A stretch of 64,000 bases of DNA from Adiantum capillus-veneris (lineage: Eukaryota > Streptophyta > Polypodiopsida > Polypodiales > Pteridaceae): contig CM043942.1 of assembly GCA_014529385.2 (NCBI GenBank), forward strand, positions 106,504,141 through 106,568,140. The letters run 5' to 3'. Shown here one piece after another: positions 47,700 through 60,147 of the stretch; positions within the stretch are counted from its first letter, which is position 1; the number at the start of each line of letters is the position of its first letter. A program made the position numbers and the translations under genes. The notes below the pieces were generated by a model. It made no database searches. It saw only the letters and a program-made list of their open reading frames with translations, and had not been told where the DNA came from.

Positions 47700-48225
47700 T
47701 TGAGAGGAGGCTAAAAGCGGATTGCATGCGCGTGCAACGCCCTGCCTCTCTCCCACGGTTTACAGACAACGACGTGTCCGCTGTGCAGCAAAAGGAAGAC
47801 AGGCACAATTTTTTGTACAAGCAGCGTGGACAAAGACCGACAGCCAACCGCGGTCGTCCCACCTACGCCATCCAAGCAGGCGACCAAGGAAAACTCGACC
47901 GGCAACTCAACAGCACCGAGGCTCCGAAGGCTTCTGTTGTTGACACCATTGGCTGTGCATGTAGCAAGGCCGGCTTAACCCTTGCATGAAGGAGGGTTGA
48001 ACCCACCCCATGAGGGTAAGAGGCCAACACTTTACCATCAAGCTATTGGCCCTTGTTGTGTATAACAAGGAAAGATAGTCTACTTGTGTTGAAAGGAAAA
48101 CTAGAAGGAAAGGGAAAGGTTCAAACTTCAAGGAATTAGTTTCATCATTCCTTTCCACTTCTTGGAGGAAGGCAAGTTTTCCTCTGTAAGGTCTCTGACC
48201 CCGACCAAAAAGAGCATCGTGTACC
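47700..48225. other. Unassigned sequence after the LTR remnant
   Basis: Short open frames only (for example 47726-47989, MRVQRPASLPRF), none recognised. An LTR-like block starts near 48226 with TGTAATGACC. Confidence 0.3.
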
Positions 48226-48834
48226 ATGTAATGACCATAACGGAAAAAGTTACTATTTTTAGCAGTTTTTTGAATTCTGTTAGTGCCGTGATGTTTAGAA
48301 CGTTTTAAAGCTCCCAAATGTGAATTAAAATAATTTTTGCAAAAAAATTCCAAAAATAGTAAGTTTTTGGGCACCCGACTCGTCTAGTTTTGATTGTCTC
48401 GAAAAACTGCATCCGTACCCCGAATTTGAAAAAAATGCATTTTCAGACCCTGGGGGCTGTTAAATATGGTAGATACTCCGGCCGGTACGCCTTAGTTAGA
48501 GCTCCGTATAACAATTTACGGCATCAAAATCCGACTCGTATGACCCGTTTTAGCCTAAAATTAATTTTTCCAAAAATTGAGCGGGGAGGCACTGGAGCCC
48601 GGGACTGTGTGGGAACAGGTCCCAGGCCAGTCCAGATCAGCTTTAGCAGCTAGGGGGCGCCTTTTGTCCTTGTGGGAGTCCTGGGAAAGCTGCCAAGCTA
48701 GTAACTAAGTCTCAGAGTCCGTTAACCTAGCCAACCTGACACTTGGTGGGTAGGGAACTGGACTTGCCATGCTTAACTGGACAACCTCCCAGATGCATTT
48801 AGCAACCCAGGTCAATTTTCAACTTGAGGAGGCC

Positions 48835-48842
48835 TATTTAAA
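48835..48842 (+). promoter_or_regulatory. TATA-like box in the gypsy LTR
   Basis: TATTTAAA followed by AGGAGAGTGCACACAC; the arrangement matches TATATAA at 28194 in the related block, so it is a plausible element promoter. Confidence 0.45.
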
Positions 48843-49173
48843 GGAGAGTGCACACACAAACACACACATAGGCTCACACACACACACCCAGTGCACACAC
48901 ACACACACCTACACACACCTTGGGGAGGTGCTGCCGGTACACACATCCTTTGAAGGAGAAGCAAGGAGGGAGGTGCTGTCGAAGAAGCTCGATTAAATCA
49001 CAGAATCGAGAGGATTGTCAGCCCTTAATCACGGTAACCACGGTTTAATTAATGCTTTCTGCAAATCCTTTTCATTACCATCTAAATTCCTCGTCTATTA
49101 TGCTTATTCCTAGTTGTAATTCTCTATAATTACTCTCTAATTTCTCTTTAACCATATTCTATTATGTAATCAT

Positions 49174-49495
49174 TGTTGAGATGTCGAGCTCTACACCTTG
49201 AGTTGGCATCCACTACGGGTCTTGGCCGCTTACGGCATTTACTCACTGGCGCGTTAGGTGACCGACACGGAGGATCTCTGCTAGTGATTCTACAGCTGGA
49301 CTACACTTATAGTGCCAGCCTAGTACGCTTCTAGCGAGTTCACACTTAGTGACCGCTTGTACATATGTGCTACTTTTCAGCTTTAGCACTTAGTCATTTT
49401 GTACTCTCTTTTCTGTGAAGACGAAGAAGAAGCTTTCCATCTCTGTGTGCTTTGTGCTTGTCTTGTGTAGCTCTCTTGCATCCTCATTCTTTACA
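49174..49495 (+). repeat. 5' LTR of the copia element
   Basis: 322 bp, TGTTGAGATG to CATTCTTTACA, directly followed by the primer site. Confidence 0.95.
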
Positions 49496-49508
49496 TGGTA
49501 TCAGAGCC
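49496..49508 (+). promoter_or_regulatory. Primer-binding site, tRNA-iMet type
   Basis: TGGTATCAGAGCC directly after the 5' LTR, the usual plant copia primer site complementary to initiator tRNA-Met. Confidence 0.9.
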
Positions 49509-49808
49509 TGGTGCAGGCAAGAGAGGCTAAGAGAGCGAGAGCATCACAATCCCTTCGTTCGCAATCCATGACCAGATGCCGAAGGCGCCTCGCGCAGCGA
49601 AAAAAATTTTAGGGGTTTTTCGCACAAGTTTCTGAACAGGTCTCCAAAGTGCAGTATACAGAGATTTACTGTACAAGTACAGTGGTTGTATGTACGCTTG
49701 ATTGTGGACACTCGTTGAGTGTAGAAAGCGTTACAAGAACCACGATAGCAGGTTCAGCAGATTTGCAGGTTTTTGTAGATTGCAGCTATTTTGTCTTAGT
49801 GCTTCAAG

Positions 49809-52800
49809 ATGTCTGACGGTTTCAGTCAGATTGTTACTGAGAAGCTTGAGAAAAATAACTACCCTGCATGGAAGTTCAGAATAACAAATTTCCTAAAAGG
49901 AAAAGGTTATTGGGACTATGTAGAAGGAGACAATGAAAAGGAACCAGAGATTCTCGAGGCAAATGCTACAGCAGAACAAAGGAAAGCTTTGAGGGACTGG
50001 CAACAAGGCCAGAGCAAAGTGATGTATTGGCTGTCTATGAGCATCACAGATGGCATGATGGGCTATCTACAGGATGCTGAAACCCCCGCCATTGCATGGA
50101 GAAACTTAGGCAGAGTGTTCGAGGTGAACACCAAGGCCAGGAAGCTTCAACTAAAGTCGGAGCTAAATCAGGTTAAGAGGAACAACCTCTCCATCAATGA
50201 TTATGCTTTGAAGATCAAGAGTATCATTGAGGCTCTTGGATCTATTAAAGTCTCAGTGGAAGACGATGACATTGTCCGTGCATGCTTGGATGGTCTAGGA
50301 GATGAGTATGTACATTTTAGGTCTTCCATGAATACAAGAGACGATATCCCCGTGTTCCAAGATTTGATTTCTATGCTTATTCTTGAAGAGAAGAACCTTG
50401 ACACATCTTCTTCTCATGGCAGAAATAATTCTGAACAGGCCTTCTATTCTAACTCCAACAGAGGTAGAGGTAGAGGTCGTGGTCGAGGCCCAAGGGGTTG
50501 CAGGGGCCAATTTCTGGAATGGCAATCAAATCAAAACAATACAGGTGGCAGGGGAAACCAGTCTCAAGGAAGGGGGAGTCAAAGAGGTCGTGGTGCAGGA
50601 TCAAGCAGGCAGCAACATACTCCAGATAGTAGAGAATGTTGGACTTGTGGTGAAAGAGGTCACATGTCACGTGACTGTCCAAAGGGAAAAGCAAGTAGAA
50701 AGAGAGAACAGGGCAACTATGCATCTACTAGCAAAGATGCAGATGACAGCAAAAACGAGCGCATGTTTGTTATGCAGCATGTAATGAATACAATGACTGC
50801 AGAGAATTCCACCCAAGATGATGTTTGGTATGTGGATTCGGGTGCCTCTAATCACATGACGTCTCGTGGAGAGTGGTTTAGAGATATGCGCAAACCAGAT
50901 GTGTCAGGCTATGTGCAGACAGGAGATGACACAGCTCACCCCATTGCTCATGTAGGGGACATACCTCTAAATACGAAGAGTGGGAAATCAAAGTACTTAG
51001 CAGATGTACTTCATGTCCCAAACATTACAAAGAATCTTGTTTCTGTTGGACAAATGGTTGAGCAGGGTTTGCACGTTCGCTTCAATCCAAATGGCTGTTA
51101 TGTAGAAGATTTCTAGAATGGCTGTAAGCTGATCACAGAGGGCAAATGTGTGGGCAGAATGTTTACGCTCAATGTAGACATGCCTGAGGTAAAAGCTGCA
51201 TTATTTGCACAGGGCACAGGTGTTGTGGCTGATGTTGACATTTGGCACAAACGCATTGGCCATGTCAATGAGCAGAGATTGCGCAGCATGCAATCAAAAC
51301 AGATTGTAAAAGGTTTGCCCAAATTCAAGGTGGATGGTATGCATAAAGTGTGTGCAGCATGCCAGTTTGGAAAACAGTCAAAGGGCTCATTTCCACATGA
51401 GCGCAATGTATGTAAAAAGCCACTTGAGGTGGTGCACACAGATGTTTGGGGTCCAACCGATACTGCAAGTATACATGGTTGCAGGTATTATGTCTCTTTC
51501 ATTGATGACCATACAAGGAAAGTATGGGTCTACTTCATGCGTAACAAAAGTGAAGTGTTTGGTCACTTTCAAGACTTCAAAGTCATGATTGAGAAGGAGA
51601 CAGATATGCAAATCAAGACATTGAGGTCAGATGGAGGGGGAGAGTACTTCTCCAATGATTTTTTAGATTTTTTGCGAATGCATGGTATACGCAGGCAGTT
51701 TACATGCAGATATACTCCACAACAGAATGGGGTCGCAGAAAGGAAAAACAGGCACATTGCAGAGGTTGCACGTGCATTGATGAATGAGAAGAACATGCCT
51801 CATCATTTCTGGGCTGAAGCTGTAAATACAGTTGTGTACATTATGAACAGGACACCTACAGCTGCGGTGCATGATGTAACACCTGAGGAAAAGTTTACAG
51901 GTACAAAGCCTGATTTGGCACACTTGAAAGTGTTTGGCTGCATAGCTTACGTGCATGTACCAGATGAGTTGCGTAGGAAATTGTATCCTAAAGCAGAGAA
52001 ATGTATTCTTGTGGGATATTCCCTTGAACAAAAGGGGTACAGGTGCTACAATCCTACTACACGAGAATTACGAGTGAGCAGAGATATAGTCTTTGATGAG
52101 ATGAGCAGCTGGTACAGTAATGCACATGGCACTATTGGGGCTGATGTAAAAGATGATGTGGTTGTACAAAATGTGAGGCCACAGTCACAGGTTTTGAGTG
52201 GACCACAAGAGTCCTCTTCTCGTGGCTCTGTTGAGAAACCATGGAATGGTAGACTACGTACGCAGGTTACTCCACCAACAGGTACAGGGAATGTATCACG
52301 AAAAGGAAAGGAAAAGGTTGATGAACCTCCCTTTATGGTTGATGCATCATCAGGTTTTTCACATGTAGACATGGATTCAGATGGTTCTGAACAAAGTCTT
52401 GATGAGGAATTTGGAATTCCGGCTGTCAGGACACCTGGTGTAAGGAAAGTACAAGAAGATGCTAGAGGGCAAAGGAGTGACCCAGGACCACGCAGATCTA
52501 ATAGAGTCAGAAATCCAGTTCAGAAATTGACTTATGATGGGTATCTAGCGCATCACCAAGCCTACATGGCTAAGGTGATACAGGATGTGGAGCCCACATG
52601 TTTTGAGGATGCAGCTGGAAATGTGCATTGGGAAGATGCAATGAATGAAGAGATGGCTGCATTGGAAGCAAACGACACATGGGAGTTGGTGCCATTGCCA
52701 AGTGGCAAGAAAGCTATTGGCTGTAAATGGGTGTATAAAACCAAGCATAAGGCTGATGGTAACATTGAGCGTCACAAGGCAAGGCTGGTCGCAAAGGGTT

Positions 52801-54158
52801 ATGCACAAACGTATGGCATAGACTATGAGGAGACCTTTGCTCCAGTGGCAAAGATGACAACTGTGAGAGCTGTCATAGCAGTGGCTACATCTAGAGGATG
52901 GATTATGCATCAAATGGATGTAAAGAATGCCTTCTTGAATGGTGAGTTGCAAGAGGAAGTGTATATGGATCAGCCACCTGGTTATGTCGATCCAGGTTAC
53001 CCAGATTATGTATGCAGACTTCTCAAAGCTTTGTATGGTTTGAAGCAGGGCTCTAGAGCATGGTATGACAGGATTGCCAAGTATCTTGTCAGTATTGGTT
53101 TTAGGAGAGCTCATGCTGATCATTCACTCTATGTACGTGAAAGTGATGTGGGGATTGTGGTCATTACCATATATGTAGATGACCTTATTATTGTTGGTGA
53201 CAATGCTATGGAGATTGACCATGTGAAGGGTCTTCTCAAACAGGAGTTTGAAATGAAAGATTTAGGCGAGTTGCGCTACTTTCTTGGCATTGAAGTGATC
53301 AGGACTCCAGAGGGTGTATGGCTATCACAGAGACAGTATGCTTTGGACATGTTGTCAAAGTATGGTATGGCTGATTGTAAGCCAATTTCTATTCCCTTGG
53401 ATGTGAATGCAAAGCTGAGTGCAGAGAAGGGTGATGTTGTTGAGGATGTCAACATGTACAGGAAGATTGTGGGTAGTCTAATCTACTTGACTATCACGAG
53501 GCCAGACTTGAGCTACACAGTAGGCTTGGAGAGTCAGTTCATGCAACTTCCGAGGAAGCCACATTTGGATGGAGTACGACGCACACTTAGGTATGTGCAA
53601 GGTACTCTTGACTACGCATTGTTCTATGCAGCAGATGCACCATTAGCATTGTATGGGTACACAGATGCAGATTGGGCAGGTAGCATTGTTGATAGGAGAT
53701 CTACGAGTGGCTTCATGTTCTCTTTTGGGAGTGCTGCTGTTACTTGGAGCAGCAAAAAGCAGCCTACGGTTGCTTTATCGAGCACAGAGGCCGAGTACAG
53801 AGGTGCAGCAGTTGCGGCGTGCGAGGTAGCTTGGCTACGCACATTACTTGAGGACTTGGGAGTGCAGGTGGACCAGCAGATTTTCATCCATTGTGACAAC
53901 CTCAGCAGCATGCAGTTGGCTAGGAACCCAGTGTTCCATGCCAGGACCAAACACATAGAGGTCCATTACCACTACGTTCGAGAGCGAGTGTTGGCGGGCG
54001 ACATCGACTTGGTCTACGTCAGCACAGAGGAGCAGATAGCGGATATCTTTACCAAGGCCCTCGGAGCTGAGAAGCTTCGACGTTTCCGAACTATGCTTGG
54101 ACTCTGCAACATGCAGAGCTCGAGGGGGAGTGTTGAGATGTCGAGCTCTACACCTTGA
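49809..54158 (+). pseudogene. Copia Gag-Pol polyprotein with one amber stop
   Basis: One frame of 1,450 codons. Gag starts MSDGFSQIVTEKLEKNNYPA, with CCHC knuckle CWTCGERGHMSRDC near residue 277. Protease DSGASNHM lies near residue 340; the GAG-pre-integrase zinc domain follows (HKRIGHVN, CAACQFGK). The integrase core has Asp in VHTDVWG, Asp in RSDGGGEY and Glu in NGVAERKNRH. The RT has FLNGELQEEVYM and YVDD (53173), and RNase H has YTDADWAG and LSSTEAEYRGAA. The frame is broken only by TAG at 51114-51116 (EDF-stop-NGCKLI), probably from CAG. The last codons overlap the 3' LTR by 28 bp. If the stop were read through or is recent, the element could be close to autonomous. Confidence 0.95.
54120..54130 (+). 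promoter_or_regulatory. Polypurine tract of the copia element
   Basis: TCGAGGGGGAG abuts the 3' LTR and lies inside the end of the pol frame. Confidence 0.85.
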
Positions 54159-54452
54159 GTTGGCATCCACTACGGGTCTTGGCCGCTTACGGCATTTACT
54201 CACTGGCGCGTTAGGTGACCGACACGGAGGATCTCTGCCAGTGATTCTACAGCTGGACTACACTTATAGTGCCAGCCTAGTACGCTTCTAGCGAGTTCAC
54301 ACTTAGTGACCGCTTGTACATATGTGCTACTTTTCAGCTTTAGCACTTAGTCATTTTGTACTCTCTTTTCTGTGAAGAAGAAGAAGAAGCTTTCCATCTC
54401 TGTGTGCTTTGTGCTTGTTTTGTGTAGCTCTCTTGCATCCTCATTCTTTACA
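54131..54452 (+). repeat. 3' LTR of the copia element
   Basis: 322 bp, three differences from the 5' LTR (GCTAG/GCCAG, GACGAAG/GAAGAAG, GTCTTG/GTTTTG). Confidence 0.95.
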
Positions 54453-55007
54453 ATCATCACACCATAGCTGAATTATCAGCCATTCATCATCCTTAATTAG
54501 TGATTAGTGCATGATTAATAGAATTTTCTCTCTCTAAGTAGCATAGTGATTAATCCATAAGCCGGTAATAACTGTGTAGATTGATGAAAATCACTTTTTT
54601 ATTAACAATGTAGCTAAATTAGATCCATTCTCTTATGCATTAAGATGTAGTTAAGGTAAAATTAAAGCCGTCATTAAGTCTCTAAGAGTTAATTTTTCTC
54701 ACACCTATGCATGAGGTGAACTTGCATCCTCTAATTGCTAGGAAAGAGATTAATTATGCTGATTCATCTTCCTGGTAATTCTATTAATGAGACCTTATTA
54801 TTCTTAATCATCTAAGTCGAGTAATTATCCTTAGAGCCGGTTCCCATAGGAATATGCATCATCCATAATGATTGCTATATGGAAAAATATAAACCTCTCA
54901 TGTAGCAGGCATTGTCTAATGTTGCTAATCTATCATTTGGCTTGTTATGACGCTTGTGGACATTAGATCTTTTCTCCAAGCTAATTATTTAAAGTAGTGA
55001 GTTTAAA

Positions 55008-55178
55008 ATGGCCCCGGTTAAGAGGACTCGCTTTGGTGGAGCCCACGACCGCGAGGCGGGAACAAGCAATGTCAATGGAAAGGGAAAAGCTCCCATGGAC
55101 AAACAAATACCGGCCATCTCACGGGCCATTGACGAAGAAATGGAAGCGGTAGGTCATAATTTTATTCAAGTCTATTGA
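55008..55178 (+). CDS. Short basic ORF in gypsy LTR block, MAPVKR type
   Basis: 57 codons starting MAPVKRTRFGGAHDREAGTS, then NGKGKAPMDK. GTAGGT near 55149 could be a splice donor. It corresponds in place and first residues to the ORF at 28408-28638. Function unknown. Confidence 0.4.
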   Translation: MAPVKRTRFGGAHDREAGTSNVNGKGKAPMDKQIPAISRAIDEEMEAVGHNFIQVY

Positions 55179-55448
55179 ATTAACATTGCACACGTTTAGT
55201 TAGGAATGAACATATTCCCAAAACATGTTGGAGAAATACGACGGAAACCTCGCCATTAAACTCATTTGTACATTAAAGTCTAAAGTAGGAAAGAAATGAT
55301 TGATGGGTATGCTGTTTGCAATAGGAAAGAATGTCTGCTAGGGAAAATTTAGCTCGACATGTTCATTTTATTTCCAATGTTGAATCAGTCCTGACCCCCC
55401 TACTGATCATCACAGGGGGCAGAGTTCCTCGTTAAGGGCTCTTGAATC

Positions 55449-55565
55449 CACGACTTGCTTTTTATGCGGTGGATACCCATGACTTGTTTTCTATGTGGTG
55501 GGAACCCACGTCTTGCTTTCTATGTGGTGGGAGTGTCCATGTCGTGCTTTTTATGCGGTGGACAA
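55449..55565 (+). repeat. 30-bp minisatellite, four units
   Basis: Four variants of CCACGACTTGCTTTTTATGC plus GGTGGATA at about 30-bp spacing. Confidence 0.85.
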
Positions 55566-56239
55566 ACCTAGTTGTATGGGCAGCTAGGCGACAATGGGAG
55601 GAGTAAACGCTCGCTGGAGGAGGGATGTTGTACCTCCAGAACATTGGAATTTTAATGAATAAGTTTGAGTAGAATTTTTACTAGAAATTTTGTCTTGGTG
55701 CCAATAGCAATACTGTTTGAAGGGTTGTCTTAACGAACACTGTGATTCGGAATATAATCAAGGAATCTTTATGTTGAACAACTAATGTGGTAGTAATTAG
55801 GACACACAAGGAAGTGTGAGTGTGGGGGTGGAAAGTGGGGACTTGGCTCAGGTTGCCAATGCCTATGAGATGGGTCGTCCCGATTGGTCCGGAACTCTCT
55901 GTCCCCATAGTGTTCAATTCAATATTAGTAATACTCATTGCCCCTAGAGCGGTGAAATCTCGAGAGTACGTGCCTCTGAAACATGGGGAAAAAGGCACTC
56001 AGGGTTTCTCTTCTCTTGGAAGGTGGGTCTTAGGATCGTTAGATAGTTTAAGTACGCTTCCCCTGCGAGGTGGAGCTAAATCTCATTGCTAGTAGGCTCG
56101 AGCTTGACTCACTTTGTGATGAGAGATCGTCCGCTAGCTGAACCCTGAACCACTTTGTTTGCCTCCGCTATAGATCTAGTGGCCACCAGGTTCACCATCA
56201 GATCTGCTGTTTGATATGGCGGGGTGGGGACCTCACACC

Positions 56240-56252
56240 TGGTATCAGAGCC
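56240..56252 (+). promoter_or_regulatory. Primer-binding site of the gypsy element
   Basis: TGGTATCAGAGCC two bases after CTCACA; the initiator-Met tRNA type. Confidence 0.7.
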
Positions 56253-56352
56253 TAGGTTAGGCTGGCAAATAAAGTCGTACTATTTGAATATTTAAAAAGG
56301 AACTGAAAGTATATAGGTAGCTGATCTGAATTCCTTGCATTGGTGTTGTAGG

Positions 56353-56600
56353 AAGACCCCGTGCTAGAATATTGGAAGTTCCAAGTGTTTGAGCTTATTT
56401 ATGAGCATGCTCGAAGATCCCCAGTTTACCAGTTCAGGCGAGATGTCATGGAGATACTGATGAAGGCTCATACGCCACACTCCACTCGCATTGATAGAGG
56501 ATGGGAACTTGATTGGAAATTTCCAGGAGGGGTTTACTACATCAACGCTCGAAATCTAGGATTCCTGGCTACCGATTTGAAGAAGATACATTGGGGATAA
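56353..56600 (+). CDS. Unrecognised ORF between primer site and gag
   Basis: Encodes VLEYWKFQVFELIYEHARRS, then FRRDVMEILMKAHTPH and GGVYYINARNLGF, ending at a stop at 56600. Weakly coding-like remains continue to 56860 (PANRVKTFGVPKEEF). By position it may be an N-terminal gag part. No known domain recognised. Confidence 0.35.
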
Positions 56601-57079
56601 GAGTTGAGGGTAGTAGAGTTATTCTACCTACTGCCTACCCGATTGGACCTGATTGTTTCAGGCAACTCCAATCAAACCATCAACGACTGGCTCTTGTAAA
56701 AGGTCATTGAGGTGATCCCAGCAAACAGAGTCAAAACTTTTGGAGTACCAAAAGAGGAATTCCGGCTTGATATCTTAGTTTATTATCCACTCGAGGATGA
56801 GTATAAGAACTATTTCACGAACAAAGTAGTGCATCATGTGAATACTATCTCCTAGGCGTATTTTATACGCAATCCAAAAAGTCATGTAATAAGTTGATCA
56901 TTAGTTATCCTAAACCTTGAGGGGTTTCGATTGTAATAAATTTTCATCAATAAAGTTCTTTTTGTCTCTGAATCTGCGTCTCTTGATAAGGTGGTATCTT
57001 GAATTTTATTTAAAGTCTCGTGTCTATTTTGGAATCCAAGTAATGGTATCAAGAATCTCGTATAACCTCTGTAGGCACC

Positions 57080-58508
57080 GCCTGTTGCTCTGTACTCGAC
57101 AGCGCAAGAGAAGAAGCTCCTCCTTAAGCAAGCCCAACCTCCGATCTTTAAGGGCGAGGGAGCAAATGTGGAGAGAGATGCGGAAGTGTGGATGGAAGCC
57201 ATGGACGACTATTTTGAAGCTGCAGGAACTCAACCCGTGAACCAGACCATGCTTGCGATGTTACGCTTGACTAGCGATGCCAAGATATGGTGGAAGCAAC
57301 ATTGCAGGGACCTGGATATTAAGGGATCTTCCCAATCCTGGGAAGATATCAAAGCTGCGATAACGGGGCGTTATTTACCACATGCCTATAGAACCTTGAG
57401 GATGAATGAATTATTTTCACTTCGGCAGACAGCTGAATTCATCTGTCAAAGAATATTATGCAAAGTTTGTCACTCTTCGAAGATATTATCCTAAGATGAC
57501 CTTGGAATAGCAGGTGGCGAGGTTTTGCCAAGGGCTAATTGATCCTTTGAATACTCGATTGGAAGCTTTCAGGCCAACAACACTACAGGATGCCTTGTTG
57601 AGGGCCAAACCTCTTGTTCTTGAAGTACAAAAGGATAATCAGAACAGGAGGAATCATTGGTCAAAGAGGGCAAAGGAAAACTGCTTGGAATAACAGACCA
57701 GCCAACCAGGCATATGACCAGCGTCCTATTGTGGCTACCACCACAACCATGGAGTTCCCAGATGTTCGATGCTATGGTTGCGGCGAGTATGGAAATTATA
57801 GGTCCAAGTGCCCCAGGAACATTCAGGCAACCAACGCCAATGCCATACCCTTGAATACCCATGGGCGTGGCCAAGCTAACGAAAGAGGAGGACGAGGAAA
57901 GATGAACAGAGGGAGAGGACGTGGAGCTACCGCCAGAGTGAATGTCGTAGTGGTACAACCAACTGTGGGTGACAAAGCAGTGGAGAGAGCAACCGTGCAT
58001 GCTGCAATTGACAACCCCAATGGTTGCTAGCAATACGCAGTCATTCATACGCCAGGATCTCTCAGAGGTGAACAAGTTAACTTCCTTATAGATTGTGGTA
58101 GTACTCTTTCATTTCTTTCACCCATATGCATGAGGAAGCTAAGGTTGGATAAGTACCCAACAAGCAAGCTAGTTGTAGAGTTAGCAAACGACAAGGAAGT
58201 AGTATCTCAACATTCTGCAGGAAAAATTGACTTTGATTTAGGGGGACACCCAACTTCTGCCCAATTTCAAACCTTACCCTTAGGATTCTTTGATGGGATA
58301 CAAGGGATGGACTGGCTAAAGAAAAATAGGGCCCACATACATTACGCACAAGGAAACTTTACCTTTACAGATAACTTGGGTAATGAAGCCTTAATCCAGG
58401 GGGAAAATGGGGGACCTAGGGCTACTCTAGTTAAGGCCAACAGACTTTTGAAGGGATTAAGAAACGGACAGCAAATTTATGCGGTAAAGCTCAACAAAGT
58501 AGACCAAG
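57080..58508 (+). pseudogene. Gypsy gag and protease region
   Basis: Gag core: QPPIFKGEGANVERDAEVWM, LRLTSDAKIWWKQH, WEDIKAAITGRYLPHAYRTL. After frameshifts near 57435 come YYAKFVTLRRYYPKMTLE and LIDPLNTRLEAFRP. Then a knuckle CYGCGEYGNYRSKC (third position Asn for His-type spacing altered) and an Arg/Gly-rich stretch. The protease part reads NFLIDCGSTLSFLSP, with DCGS where DSG/DTG is usual, then GFFDGIQGMDWLKKNRAHIH. A stop at 58028 separates gag from protease. The frame runs to KLNKVDQ, where the next element inserted, and resumes at 62106. Confidence 0.8.
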
Positions 58509-58698
58509 TGTTGGGGTTAAGGCCTATGTGCCTTGACCGGTCGCCCAGGTCATGGGCGCCCGCCCACTGTTACCCTATACTTATAGTGAGTATACTGTAT
58601 AGGGTGAGCTGCCACTTTGAGTCTCCCCACCCATATCTGTGTCGTGTGTCTCCTTCTCTCTCTCACTCTCCGTCTGTGGTGCTCCCCGATCCCCTTCA
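58509..58698 (+). repeat. 5' LTR of the gag-protease element
   Basis: 190 bp, TGTTGGGGTT to CCCCTTCA. Confidence 0.92.
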
Positions 58699-58700
58699 AT

Positions 58701-58712
58701 TGGTATCAGAGC
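58701..58712 (+). promoter_or_regulatory. Primer-binding site
   Basis: TGGTATCAGAGC two bases after the 5' LTR. Confidence 0.85.
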
Positions 58713-59626
58713 GTAGGTGCGGAGGGAGCGCGAGTGTGCACAGTCACGACGACAGCGGAGAGTCAGTTTCATTCCCGAAATCACGTCCGCGCACGCGCGC
58801 ACTTTCAAGAGTGCAAACAGGGTTTCGACTTCAGCATCGGCAAATTCAGCTTTTCGAGAGCGTTTCCAACAGGTGTCCTACCATTCTACCCCCCTTTCGA
58901 AGCCATTCGAGCCATCAGAAACCTCATTCGAGCTACGGTTGAGGAGCTGCATTTTTCAGCCCTCTTTTGGCAGTTTATGCTGCGTTTTTTGGTCGAAACG
59001 AAGGTTTTTTGGCATAGCTTTCACACCCGGACTCGGATACATGTGATCCAGGAGTCTACCTTGGGGTTTTGGCACGCTCCGGACGCGCTCATCATATTAG
59101 AATTTTAAAATTCTGAATGCTGAATTTTCTGCAGCAGAAGTTGTTTATTGTGTGTCGAAGATTCCACACATGGTTTGCTCTCAGATGTGAGAGTGATATT
59201 TGTTGCAAGTTTCCTCACAGGTGGGAGGATACAATGTATGCCTTATGTGGTTTGATGCTCAGGGAGACTAATGTGATTGCATTTTGAGCTCGGAAATGTA
59301 TGCCTCGAGCATATTTTTTGGCAGTCACATGTAGAGCAGATATTTGTGTACTAGATTTGCAGGTGTTTGCAATGATGTATGCAAAGTGTGGAGATTGGTG
59401 CATGCATTTGGAGTGCGGTTTGATGCACTTTGGTTGCTCATGGTTTTGAGCGTGTAGTCAGTTTGGTTACTGGTTTTATGGCCATTTTAATGACAAAACT
59501 TTGGCAAAATTTTCCCAGGAGTTTTATGTGTATCATTTATGCGATCTAGGTAGAGATTGCGGGCTGCACTCAGCATTTGCATGCGGTGTTCTCTGCAGGT
59601 GGGAGATTTGTGCGTGTGTATGCATC

Positions 59627-59731
59627 GATACCGCACAGTGTGGGCTTGGTGATTAGCTCACGGGTTTGACGAGCGTACATATGTATTGATACCGCACAGT
59701 GTGGGCTTGGTGATTAGCTCACGGGTTTGAC
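59627..59731 (+). repeat. 61-bp tandem repeat in the leader
   Basis: GATACCGCACAGTGTGGGCT begins at 59627 and again at 59688; about 43 bp of each unit are identical. Confidence 0.9.
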
Positions 59732-60147
59732 AGGCGTACAGTTATCTTGTCACACTCACAGGAGTGAGTATTGTGATGTATGCTTGTGTGGCTACGAGCT
59801 AGGTAGCCGGATTCAAGCACTAATGGCTTGAGGTTTTTCAGCACGTTTCAGGTACAGGTTTACAAGTTTACAGGCAGGTTTGAGGGCTTATTTGGGCGCT
59901 GAATTTTCAGCCATTGTTTCCTCTTTGCAGGTGTCCATGTATGGCTCAGTTGTAGGCTGATCTGGGACACGTTTGTGACTTGTTTATGCAGCTGTTTAAG
60001 AGCTGAATTTTGGGGCTGTTTTGGGACTGATTTGCAACCATATTTTACAGCCATATTTGCAGACTTTTGTTGATGCAATTCGAGCCAGTTTAGGGCTGAT
60101 TTGGTTGACATTTTCTACTCATTGTTGGTTGCTCTTTTGCGAGCATT

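Larger units (their letters stand above)
49169..54457 (+). mobile_element. Nearly intact Ty1/copia element with target duplication ATCAT
   Basis: LTRs of 322 bp at 49174-49495 and 54131-54452 start TGTTGAG and end TTTACA. ATCAT at 49169-49173 and 54453-54457 is the 5-bp target duplication. The LTRs differ at only three positions by eye (about 0.9 percent), so the insertion is recent. Primer site and polypurine tract are intact, and the coding region is one frame with a single stop. It sits in the LTR of an older gypsy element. Confidence 0.95.
54458..56237 (+). repeat. Right part of the gypsy LTR/leader block, copy 2
   Basis: Continues the block interrupted by the copia insertion. It holds a short ORF (55008-55178), a 30-bp minisatellite and the phrase GTGGAAAGTGGGGACTTGGC shared with 29298-29320. 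It ends CTCACA two bases before the primer site, as an LTR should. Confidence 0.5.

Noticed and set aside
50383-50784. Alternative-frame ORFs within the copia gag and pol
   Set aside because: They are frame shadows of the well-supported polyprotein and show no domain.
51114-51116. Programmed readthrough of the copia amber codon
   Set aside because: The context after TAG (AATGGC) does not match the known CARYYA readthrough signal, and many other elements here have random nonsense codons. A simple mutation is more likely.
57041-57053. Second primer-binding site (AATGGTATCAAGAATC)
   Set aside because: It diverges from the tRNA-Met site after TGGTATCA and is not preceded by an LTR end; the site at 56240 fits better.
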